A stretch of DNA of 64,000 bases, from contig JAHQIY010000001.1 in the NCBI GenBank assembly GCA_019054805.1, positions 11,918,501 to 11,982,500 of the forward strand, read 5' to 3'. Shown here piece after piece: positions 48,225 through 60,100 of this stretch (position 1 is the first letter of the stretch; every line of letters starts with the position of its first letter). Both the position numbers and the translations under genes were made by a program. The notes beneath the pieces were generated by a model. The model was not told where the DNA came from. It did not search any database and saw only the letters and a program-made list of their open reading frames with translations. The stretch is from Brachionus manjavacas (taxonomy: Eukaryota; Rotifera; Eurotatoria; Ploima; Brachionidae).

Positions 48225-49137
48225 AAGAAAATTCAAATTGATGCTGAACATATTCTTGAGTCGCTCAATAAAAAGGAAAAAAATAACTATCGATTTATTT
48301 TTATTTAGTTTTTTACATTTTCTTGTCTATAAAATAATTTCTTTATCTAGTAAAAAATATTTTTAAAATAGTGTTTTGTCTTTTTTTCTATTAGTTAATA
48401 AAAATATCTAGTTGATTTCATCTTTTTATCTAATAAAATTAATCCTATGCCTTAATTTTAAGCCTACAATTTAAATTTTTAAAATAAGTAATCAGTCGCT
48501 TAATTTTATAAAAAATTTAATTTATAACGCCTCGATTTTTAATCCCGCTGGTTAAGTATTTACGATCAAATAAGAGTTTATGTTATTATAATGGCCAATA
48601 TTGTGAATCTAATCATTACTCAGTTTTATGTAAATGGTCATGCTAAAATGGAGCGAGTTTATTAACAACTGGTGTTGGCAGCTTTCTTTACAATGCTATC
48701 TCATTGGTACTTTACAGTATTATAAAACTTTTTAAAATATTACATATTAAATTAATTATTAATTTTTTATTTATTTATTCTTATTTTCTATTGTAAATGT
48801 TTTAAATCTATTTTTTCAATGCCTTAATGCCAATGAGGCGAACTTTTGAATAAGTTAATTTATTAATTAATAAAGTTAGCTATGGTTTTTATTTTATTAG
48901 ATAATGAATAGTATTTCAAAAATTAGTTGTCAGTTTTAAGTATTCTGCTATTTTCGAAAAACTTATTAGAAAAAATTGTATTTCGTACAGAGTTTATATA
49001 TTCTAGGATTTTAATACCATCGGAATTAAATGATAAATTTAAAGAAAAGTAAAAAATAAGGTTTTAAAAATAAATTTGATTTTCATGTTCATCAAACTTT
49101 TAAGATTTTCAATACTAATAAAATTACTTTGGATAAT

Positions 49138-49200
49138 TGTTTATTTATTTATTTGCTTTCTGTACCGAGCTAGGGCTCCTTCAGAATAAATTAAAAAATC
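49138..49200 (-). repeat. Short interspersed repeat family C
   Basis: Minus strand: ttctgaaggagccctagctc, ggtacagaaag, then an AAATAAATAAATAA tail. A second copy in the other orientation is at 46450-46505 (ctgaaggagctttagctcga, tacagatatacaaataaataa). Confidence 0.7.
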
Positions 49201-49504
49201 AAAAAAAAAAAAAAAAAAAATTAAAGTTAATAAAATGAGATAAAAAAAATCAAAATAAAGGTTATTCGCATTTTGGGTTGCTTTATTTTTATTTTAATTG
49301 AAAAATGAAAAAATGAATAATAATTTTGTTGAATTAAAAAAAAAAAAAAACATTTATTATCATTTTTGGTTCACATTAATTAGATTAAGTCAATTTGTAA
49401 GAGAAGTTGAAAAATCAATTACTTAGATTATTTAGATTTTCGCCCTTTTTTATTTGAAGTAGTTTTTCAACAAGTATCAAGTTCTCAAAATTTTTTTTTG
49501 AGAT

Positions 49505-49570
49505 ATGATTAATTAATTAATTTATTCAAACTTCTGAGCCTCATAGACTCATGCACAATAAAAAGATTTA
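49505..49570 (-). repeat. Short interspersed repeat family D
   Basis: Minus strand: tttattgtgcatgagtctat, gaggctcagaagtttg, then an AATAAATTAATTAATT tail. A second copy is at 37018-37065, same orientation (tttattgtctatgaggctta, with an AATAAATAATAATAAAT tail). Confidence 0.65.
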
Positions 49571-50799
49571 AATTTGACAAATTGTTAAAAAAAAAACATC
49601 AATATAGAAAAAATTAAAAATGTAAAAAAATTAAATAAGTAAAAAAATATTAATAACTTCTTGTTGGAAATTGTTTCTTTTAGTATCAACACATTTTGGT
49701 ACTAATTTCTTAATATTCTGTATGATATTAAATTCGTTAAATAAGCAAATGGAATTAACTTCTAAAATAAAAATTTGGTATTAGTCTCTCATTTAAGCTC
49801 TTGGTATTTGTTTCTTTGGTATTAGATTTTATGTCAAAAAAAATTTCATTTAATTTAAATCTCATTGTCTATCCACATGATTTCATTACAATAAAAATAA
49901 ATTTTAAAAGATTGTTTTTTAATTAAGAGATCTAAATAAGCTTAATAAAAAGCATTTTTTTTTAAATTTTAATTAAACATTAAAATTTGAGAATAGCTTT
50001 TTTTCCGCATTGAAAGTTACATCTTAATTATTTTAAAATATTGAGCAACGCATTAAAAATATGCTAAAAAAATGTTTTTTAAAGGTATTTTTTAGTTTAA
50101 TGTGCTAGATAGATTTTTGAGTTTGCTGAGACAAATATTCCACTTTTTTAAATTTTAAATTTTCTATTAAGCTTTAAATTTATTGCTGTGATTCAAAAGC
50201 GAAATTTATAAATTAAAAATTTTGAAAATTCATTTAATTTATTTGCGATTGATAATTACTATACAAAAACAGTAAAATTTTTATTTTGTTTATTGAAAAT
50301 ATGAGACTGATGAAAATAAATAAAACCCAATTTTTTAGTATTGAGTGTAGATTAAATCGATGAATGGAGGAAACAACAAAAAAAATTATTAATGTTCAAT
50401 TTATTATTTAGATTAAAAATCATCGAAAGTCATATAAAATCATTTAAAAATCTTAAAAAAAGAGGTTCAAAAATATTCTGAAAAATAATCGTTTCACAAA
50501 TTAATTTCGAAATAATCTTCGAGAGAATTTATTAAAAATTTCGATTCGAAGCTATTTAAATTAGAGCATTCAATGTTTATTTTTTTACGACAATATTTGA
50601 TCAAATAGAAAATAATTGATAGAATTTTTAGAAAATTGTCAAAAACTAAAAAATTTAATTCATCTATGAATGATTTGTTTTTTTTTTCTGTTAAAAATTA
50701 TTTTAATTATAATAAAAAACCAAAAGTTTAATTTTTTAAATTCATTAATTTCAATAAATAAACTCAAGGATCGGAATGCAAAAAAGAAGATTATTTTGA

Positions 50800-50805
50800 T
50801 TTATT
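50800..50805 (-). terminator. Candidate neurobeachin polyadenylation signal
   Basis: AATAAA on the minus strand about 16 nt after the stop codon. Confidence 0.4.
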
Positions 50806-50820
50806 AAACTGATGATTAAT

Positions 50821-51130
50821 TCATTGATTCTTATTTGATGCTTCGGTCTTTTTTCGATAGGTGATAAGGTTAAAATTTACGTTGAACACAATTAGACATC
50901 CTGTTGACAAACCCGCTATAATGTACCTTAAAAAAGCGTTTAAAATTATTCCAAAAAATATTAAATTTTTTTTTTTACTTTTGATCTTGAGTAACTGCCA
51001 GTGACCGAATGCTCGCATCACATTGGGGATATGCGTAAGCCAGTGACAAATCATGTGATCTATAAATGTAAACAGTTCCTTTTTCACCTCCTACCACTAA
51101 ATACTGACCATCTTGACTCATAGCCACAGA
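50821..51130 (-). CDS. Neurobeachin last two exons, final WD40 blade
   Basis: Exons 51130-50979 and 50926-50821 with a 52-nt intron. They encode [40 protein letters not shown] and [19 protein letters not shown], matching the vertebrate C-terminal blade. Stop at 50823-50821. Confidence 0.9.
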
Positions 51131-54100
51131 CTAAAATTTAAATTTAGATTTTTTTTAATTCAAAATTTATTAAATTAACCGCAAAATAATAATTATTTTG
51201 TGTTCTTTTAATAAAGGGGTTTATCTTCTGATATTTATTTAAAATTGTTAAAGTAATTCGTTCAGTAATTCCTGATTAAAATGCCCTCTAAAAGTTTTAT
51301 CACTAAAGAGTTAGTTTTTTTTTCTATTGGAAAATTAATTAATTAGTTTTGTTCATCTCATAAATTTTTAATCCTCAACAATCAACAATTTTTTTTGAAT
51401 AACAAGTAAATAACCGATTTTTGTAAAAATCTGAAAATATCGTGAATCAATTTTGAATTTTGACTGATATTCTAAAAAATAAGAAAGTGACAATTTTTCA
51501 ATAGAAAAGTAAAAGAAACCTAAAGAAAATCCTTGCAATTATATCATTAAAATTTAAGTTTTTAATAATTTTCCATTCTCTTTATATGCTTCTAAAATGT
51601 AAAACTTAAAAGTTAAAATGGTAGTTCTGAATTGCCCGAGCCAGATAATTACCAGCTATTTACAAAATGATTATAAAACTCTAGTTAAAATTACATTCGA
51701 ACTATTTTAAAGGATTTTGAATACATTTTTTTAATCCGAAAATTAATTTTAATTAATTTTTTTTATTGATTAAATTAATTTCAGAAACTGCCAATAACAG
51801 GTATATTGATTTTACTGGAACAATGCACATTTTTCTTCTTTTTACCTAGAATAAAAACACGAAATATTTTGTTTCGCCACATTAAACACATCATTTTGTA
51901 GATTAGGATATGTTCATTAATAAAATAGCTGAGATATTGACCAGAAAACTATATCGGCCTACGGCCAATTTTTTCAATTAGCTATTTTTAGATAACTTGT
52001 TTTCAATTATTCTATAATTTTTTTTTTACACATTATTGAATAATTTCTCTTTTTTTTCATTTTAGGTACAGATATTTTTTTCTTTTAATTAAAATTTTTT
52101 ATAAAAAATATTTTATCTCAGTAACTTGTCAATTCATTTTTTAAAAATGAATTGCCGGAGAATTGCAGGAATTTATAAAATGTCAATCAGACTTAAATTT
52201 TCTTAAAATTTAAATTTTTTATGGTTCAAGAAATTACACTTATTTGAATTCGGTTTGTAATTTCAACACTACTTTTTTTTTTTTTTTTAATTCCACAGGT
52301 AAAATTTTGTATCTTGATTTTTTAAAAGCAATATTATCTTTTAAAAATAATTTTTTGTGTGTTTTTCTATTTTTTTATGTGTTTAAACTAATTTTGCGGT
52401 TAAGAAAAAATATGAAAAAAAAATTACATAAATAATATCATCTTGAATTTGAGTATCGGCCAATTTGTTGCCATTGATTGTGAAAAAAGCAACGTGATTA
52501 TTGTTATAGATAGCGCAAACATTTTCGGCATCAGGCAGCATGTACAGCTGAGTGGGATCTTGCAGAAAATCGGATTTGTTCTCAAATTGTCTCAGCAGCT
52601 CGCCATAGACAGTATGCACCAAGATAGGTCCATTTTGGCTGGCACTTATGACCAAGCCGAGTTCACTGCTGATCACCACTCCGACAATTTGACGAATGTG
52701 GCCTGTCAAAATGGCGCCCGGGCTCGGGTTTTCATTTGGCTCGGCCTGCGACAAATCCTTGTTGACCACAAGACCCTTGACTCCATTCCAAATCCAAATC
52801 ATAATGGTCGAGTCTCTGGACCCAGTCGCAATGAAACAATTTCCATTCTGGGTCATTTCGGACCGGTTGACACAAGTCACCAAATCGTAATGACCAAACA
52901 CTATTTGGCTTATTCTGGCAGAGTCTGTGCTGAACACGCGGAAGCTCTTGTCGAAAAATCCCGTCGCCAAAATAAACCTGTTGTCATAGGTGACTATAAA
53001 ATTGTTGTGTGTAAAGTTCAGCTTGTCGTCAAAGTTCTCGCCGAGCTGGCGTCGGTGCAGACCGGTGTTAAAGGCGAGCAGTTGGTCCATGATGACGGGC
53101 AGCTGCTGCTGAAGCTGAGCACTAGTCTGGCTGGCGTTGATGGGGTTGTTCAGGTTCTGGGAGTTGATGGAGGCGCCCGAGCTTGTCGAGTTGGCTCGTT
53201 CCAGCGCCGGGCTCGCACTCGCCTGGTTGGCCTCGGTGTACGCCGTGTAGTTGTTGATGGCCGACGACTGAGAGGGGTGCGCTGCCGACCCATTGTACCG
53301 GTTCATGCTGAACTCATGCTTTGAGCTGATGGTCACAATGGCCTGCTGAAATTGGTTGGGACTGATGACCGGGGTGATGTAGCTTGGCAGAGTGGTGTTG
53401 GCGCTGACAAATATGATGGGCGCGTTGGACAAAAACTTCATGATCATGCAGACGTCATCGTTGTGCTGGGCGAACATCATTGGCGATATGCTGAGCGGCG
53501 AGCTGCGTGGCGGGTGCGGCTCGCTCAGCAGTTGACACGGAGTTTGTCCGAAGTTTTTGATCTGGGACTCGACGGCTTGGCGCGTCACCGCCTCGTCAAT
53601 CGACTCCAAATTGACAGCGCCCTCATAAGTCAAGTAGTAGAAGACGTTGCAGGCGCGGACCGCTTCGGGCCCCCGCTGCTTGTAGCCGAACACAAGGTCT
53701 ATCCACTGGTGAAGCTGGCATGACACAAACTCGGACTCGAGAGCCATGCGGTTGATGCGCACAAAGTCATAGGCGTCCTTGGCCCACATGGGCAGCTCGA
53801 CGTGGCTCACTTTTTTGCTGTCCTGGGTTTCGCCCATGTTGAACTCGTTCAGGTTCAGAAACATTTCGGGCAAGTAGAAAAACTCTGGTATGAGCTCTTT
53901 GACGTCGGATGTGTCGCGCTGGCAGTTCTTCCACGAAGTTTGAACCGAGTGGAATGTGCGGTCGGCGTGGTCGAATTTGCCGTCCTGCAAATTCAGAAAA
54001 ATGGTCGAGAACGGCTCGACCCGGATCAGCCAGTTGAGTGTGAATGCAGCGGTGGAGTAGTGGGTGCCGTAGTGAAAGGGCGGAATGGTGGTGTTGTCCC

Positions 54101-57100
54101 AATTTTGAAATCGTTCCATGAAAAATTGTTTTCTAGTTGGATTGAGAGCGCCGATGGGCTTGGACAAGTCCCGGTAGGAGGTCGGCGAGTCCAGGTCGAT
54201 GGTGCTCGAGTCGTAGTTGATCAGGATCCACGGAAATATCAGGTACTGATTGAGGTCGTTGTAGGTGCGGCCAGAAATTGTGTTCAAGTACATCAAGTAC
54301 TCGAAATTGGATATTTCTCTGCGCTGCCACTTTTGGGTCATGTTGGACGACCTGAAGAGCTGTTGGGGCGATGCCAGTGACGTGTGGCGGTTTTGTGGCA
54401 GGCCGTACCGCGGACCCACTCCCACTTTGGGCAAAATGTTCACTACTTTTTCCACAGTTCGCCTATCTGTAAAAGCGAACATTACACTGGAACGATTGGC
54501 CACGAATATTTCCAGGCCGACGTTTTGAAGAAGGTAGCGTCGCGAGAATATTGCCCGGATCTCATTGAAGTGCCACTTGCCGTGCAAATTGTCAGCATAG
54601 GCTAATAGCTGTTTAAAAAGATCAAAATTATTCATTTGTTTTTTTTTTTCAATATTTTTATTCAATTATTATTAAATGGGTATTTATATTAATTATTAGA
54701 GTGTAAAAATAAATGGTTTTTGGGTATTTATTTTTTGTCAAAATTATTGCAAAAGAAATAAAAACTGGGTACAGAATAATTATTATTGAGTATTAAAAAA
54801 ATTTTACTGAGTAGAATAAAATTTAGAACACTTGAAAATAAAAATTCAAAATCCTCCCTTTTTAATTTGAACTTACTCCTAATCCAAAAGGATGAAAGGC
54901 TCTTTCTTTATCAATAGTTTCTACAATTAATAGGGAATTCTTTCCAAACTAGCTTGTAAATTGCATCTGCGTGAAAATGAGTAGACATCAAATAGTTATT
55001 TAATAATCTTATTGATTAGAGAAAAATAGAAAATTTAGCAACTTTTTAGCTGTATCATTTTTGGTGCATTTTGGCCCTTTCTTTCCTATACTGTTTACTG
55101 CATCATCTGCGTTGTCAAATGTTTGAATCAGATTTGTTTAAAAGTCTCAAAATAAGGTTCGAGCCCGGACTTTAAATTTTTTTTTTTTAAATTTCACTTT
55201 TTTTTAATTTGCTAAATCAGACTTTTTTTCAAAAAATCTATACTCTTGGGTTGTCTAATACATTTGGATTTGCATTATTTCAAAATTTTCTAGCAATTTT
55301 AGCATTAAAGTCTTCACAATTCTTCTTCAGTATTCAAAATTTTTTAAGTCCGGATTTGGAGTTTTGAAAAAAAATTTAAATATAAAAGATTTTGGTTGAA
55401 CTTTTGAAAAAAAACAAATAAAAAAAGTCTTGAGACTTGAGACTTATAAACAACTCTGGTTCGAATAATTTCCCAAGTGGGCATTTTTCTTTTCTTCTTT
55501 TAAGATTCATGGACTGTTTTCTCCGTCTCAACATCGGTTTCCTCCTGACTGCTGTAATATTCTGGCGCAAGCATTTTTTTGCGTAATATATTTATTAATT
55601 TATTTACGTAATAATTATTCTTTTCCTTGTTATGTAGTAATTCAAAATTTCTAATCATTAATATGAATATTTAGATTGTTTTTATTTAAATAACCACAAA
55701 GATAAATTAATGCTCTAAATGAATTTTTATACACTCATTTTATTTTTTTAGACCTCAAATAGACATTTAAATATTTTAATATTTTAATTAACACTCTTTC
55801 AATATTTTAAGCACTCAAATTATTTATCTAATATCCAATTTGATTTTTAGCTAAATACCCAATTATACTATTAAATACCCATTTAATTGATTATATTTTT
55901 ATTGAATTGATAGCTATTTTTATTTACGATTTCATGGGAAAAAATTAAAATTTTGTTTTATTAAAAAATAAAAATTAAAAATATTGTTTTTTTAATTAAA
56001 TTTACAGACTTTTTTGTTTAGTTTTATCGATCACATAAATGGATTTAAATTTTGATGATTTTAAAAGATCCATAATTTTCCTTGCCGCTATTTTTATAAA
56101 AGTAAATCTAATTTATTAAAGTTAAGACTGATTTAATAAAAAGGCGCTAAACTTATGCTTACTCGAAACCCTAAACTAGGGCTACGTCTGCTACTAATAA
56201 AAAGCAGCGGTGAAATTTGAAGCAAAAAGTGTTGCAGAATATCTTTTATTATATTTAAACCTAATTTTATTTCAATTATTGACAACAATTTTAAAAATTA
56301 CTTTTTAATATTTTTAAACAAAATTTGTTTTAAGTAAATCAAAAAAATTAACAAATTTTTTTTATTTAGAAAATAGATAGAAACAGTACTGAATGTTAAG
56401 CTTTTTTTAATTTTCTCTAACATAATAAAACTTTTTTTTAAAAATTCAAAATTATCAACTTTTTTTTTTAATATTAAAAATTTATTGCTCTAAACTTCAC
56501 CGTCGCTAATATAGACGGGTATTTTTTAATTAAAAAAGCGGTGGTTTTATAAAAACTAGCGGTTTTATAAAATATTATTTGCCATTTTAGAATACCCATT
56601 AGTGTTTTGAAGATTTGGAAAGAGCAGAGACTTGATTTGACTTTTAACCCAAAGTAGCAAAAAAAAATAAATAAGAAAATTTACAGCATAAATAACAATT
56701 GAACGATTTATTAGAAATTTTTTAATTTATTAATTAATTTTTTAGTCGATTTTTAAATCGACTTTTAAATTAAACATTAAAAATTTTTTATTTTTTTTCA
56801 AATTTATTTAGGCATCATCTTCAGATAGATCAGAATGGAAAGGTCCGCTAAATAACTCAATTTTTAATTTTTTGATTTAATTATATGAAACTAAGGAAAA
56901 AAAGTTTTTAGGGGAGTTCAAAAAAAATTCTTTCTAGATAACCTCACCAAAGCCTAATCTTACTATCTAAAAAAATCCCTGTGTCAAAAAGGTAAAGTAA
57001 AGTATTGGATAAAGGGATCATGACAATATCTAACTCCATTTTTTAATTGCTATCTTCCTGTCTCTTCTTTCTCACTTAAACTGTCCAGAGAGCTAAGAAT

Positions 57101-60100
57101 TTTATGAAGATTAAATTTGACTCAGTTAAATTCAAAAAAAAATGAAAATCAATTTTTTAAAATGCTTCACTTTTTAAGTAGTTTGTTTTAACCCTTAATT
57201 ATTAAATTCTATGCAAGACTGCTTCAAACTTGAAAATATTTTTCTGCATCAAATAAAAAAGTAGTAAACTTTTTTTCCAAAAACAATTTTGATCATGATG
57301 ATAGCTTTTTTCATTAATTTTTTGCTGAGTTTCATCCTAAGCATCAGTTTAAAAGAAAAAACCGAGTTGGTCATGACCAAACGATCTCTAATTTAACACT
57401 TAAATATAAACACTCGTTGAAAAAAATATTCTAAGAGTAATTTTCAAAATATTGGTCAAAAGTATCCCTGATGTATCGATAAATGAATGATACTCAAAAA
57501 TTTTAATTTTTAAAACAAAAAAAAAATTTTCTATTAAACTTTTTAATTTTAAAATCATATTTTTAACTTACATTTGGATCTAGATTTTTGTACACAGCGT
57601 CATTTTCATCCACTTCAAAATACAGCTCATTTGATGTTATGGAAAGAGTGCCGGACACCACACAAACATTACAAATAAGTTTGCATCTAGTTGCGTAGTG
57701 AATGGGACCGGCGACTTCCTGCTCGAGCTCAGCATCACTTATATGCAACTGCTCATTAGTCAAATGGTTTATAGAATTCAAATCAGCAACTGGCTTGTTA
57801 AGTTTTGCCAGAAGCTCATCATTGCTATTTATTGCATCCTCGACTTTTTCCACAGAAGATTTAAGCACAGCCTCTGGATGTGATGTTCCACTCGGATTTT
57901 TAACAAATCTTCTCCTTCGTCTAATATCATCCTCCCAATTGTCCAACTTCCAGTAAGTGGTCAAAATTTTTTGTGGATTGAACCAGCATCCTTGTTTGTC
58001 CATCATAAGATTTAAAATTTTGTCTCGTAATTTGATAGCAAAATAGTGGTCGCGCTTGCGAGCAGCAGATATCAAATGCTCACAAATGGTCTCTTCTTCT
58101 TTTCGCTCTTGGAGGGTCTGGGCACATAGCTGCTCAAAATCTGAGTGCTTTTTTACATCATCAGCTCTCAGTTTGTTCAGAATGTAGTCAGCTTCGCCGG
58201 CTACACGAACTATGTGATCTTTGCTTGCGTGGCCCAAAAGGCGCCCTTCGTTGACCAGTTCTATGAACGACAAGCCGGCATGCTTTTGGAGCGACGTTTG
58301 CCATTCTTGCGAACAAAGTAGCATGACAAGTTCAATTACAGAGCTTGATTGACGCAAAGCAGACAGGCCCGAAGTGATCAGCTCTTGGCCGTGTGAGCCT
58401 ATGATTATTTTTGACAATAGCTGGGAAAACTCGACCAAAATGTCTTTTAGTAGCGGAGCAGCGCTGATCAATGCTTTTTCAAGTTTTTCAGTGATGCTCA
58501 CATTGGCGTCTTTTAGAAAATTTTCTGCATTATGTGAATTGGCAGGAATTTTTGGCAAATTTGAGCTTGTGGCCGATTCCGGTCTTTCGTCATTATTGCT
58601 GTCTATTTGTATATTTGAAATTGTGTTTATGCCTTGTTGAATTGGTTGCTGATCACTTAATGCTATTTCGCTGAATTCACTTGTTTGCTGGGATGTAGCC
58701 GAACTCTGGCTTGTACCATTTTCTTGGTCTTCATCATCCTTTCCGTTTGATTTCACATTAGATTGTGATGAATTGTCTACAATGAAAGAAATGGTTAAAT
58801 TCTTTTTTAAATTGAAAAAAAAAGTTGACATTCGATGAAGCTAAATTAAGTAAAAAAATATCAAAAATTATTTAATTACAAGAGAAAAAATTACAAAATA
58901 TAAACAAATAATATTAATGCGGAGAGTATTTCTAAAAAAAAATTAAATTCCTCAATTTTAAATAGTTTTTTGGTTTATCAAATCTTAGGAATTAATTTTT
59001 ACATTTGTTTGTAAACTTTTTTAAAAGATATTTTGTAAAATTCCAATACTTAATTTTTTTTTTTTTTTTGGAAAAAGTAATCTAAATTATCTCTAATTTA
59101 TTATAATATACATTAATTTTTAAAAAATTTATTAATAAACAACTTTGTCTATCTATTTCCTTATAATATAGACTAAAATTAAAAAAGACATCTATTTGAT
59201 AAAAATAAATTTAATTTATAAAAAAACGATTCAAATAATCAATTAACAAAACAACTTTTAAAAAAAAAAGTTCAAAATTAAATAATGTATTTGTAATTGC
59301 TATTATAATGCAGTGGTCATTTTATTTTAATCTTAATTTTATTTTTTTTTAAATAAAATTGAGTTCATAATTTTGGGGGTGGTCGATTTTGTGACCAGTT
59401 GGTCATACTTTTTATTCAAAAAACTAGTAAAAAAAATTTATGAACAAAATAATTTTTTTTAGCTGATCATAAAATTAAACCATCTAAAAAACAGATAATA
59501 AATTTTGAAAAAAAATATACCTAATTTGATTCTAATCTTAAAAAATAAAAATTTAGACAATCAAATGGAAAAAAAAGTTCGACCAAAAACAAGAATGGGT
59601 TCACTCCAATTACAGACAAAAGAAACTCATACTTTAAACACGATTCCAAAAGTTAGAGACTTAAATGCATGGATAGACTATAAGATTAAAGTTTTGAAAA
59701 AAAACATTTTCCTTCTTGTACTTTTTGTACTTTATCAAAATTTAAATTTATTTGGCCTTGTTTCTTTTTGTAAATTTTGTAATTAATGTATATTTTAATC
59801 ATTACATTAAAAATTAAGCGGATTCCGGAACGGAGCCCTGATTTAGGGATTCGGGTATGCTGGAGGTAAGAAAAATATTAATTAAATTTTAAATTGATAT
59901 TTAAATTATTGATTAATTAAAATCTTTTTTTTTACCGCTTAGTATTAAAAATTGAAGAAATGATTTTAATATTCTCATTATCTATACCTCCTCAGATGAT
60001 GAAAGCGATGAAATAGAGGAGACGTCAGCTTCAAAAAGACAAAGATTCGACCAAGATGACAGAACTTGCAAAAAATTAGTGAAAAAATGATCAAAAGACT

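Larger units (their letters stand above)
40110..50800. other. Long gene-free region between mab-21 and neurobeachin
   Basis: No gene was recognised in about 10.7 kb apart from the CR1-like remnant. Contents: short interspersed repeats (listed separately), A/T homopolymer tracts, an AAT microsatellite at 44620-44638, and less A+T-rich islands at about 41620-42360, 44100-44300 and 45290-46130. Short open frames in the islands (41893-42114 and 45337-45564) show no family similarity I recognise. The islands are candidate regulatory DNA by composition only. Confidence 0.4.

Noticed and set aside
52443..54605. Plus-strand frames over the neurobeachin BEACH exon
   Set aside because: Antisense shadows; the minus strand carries the unmistakable BEACH and WD40 sequence.
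54609..54665. N-terminal extension of the BEACH exon frame ([14 protein letters not shown])
   Set aside because: Lies upstream of a CAG acceptor at 54609; [15 protein letters not shown] reproduces the family sequence, so the extension is intron.
55158..55168. GGTTCGAGCCC, exact pol III B-box match
   Set aside because: No A box at the right distance and no tRNA cloverleaf; treated as chance or a decayed repeat.
56161..56185. ccctaaact resembling telomeric repeats
   Set aside because: Single unit within the family E repeat; no tandem TTAGGG array.
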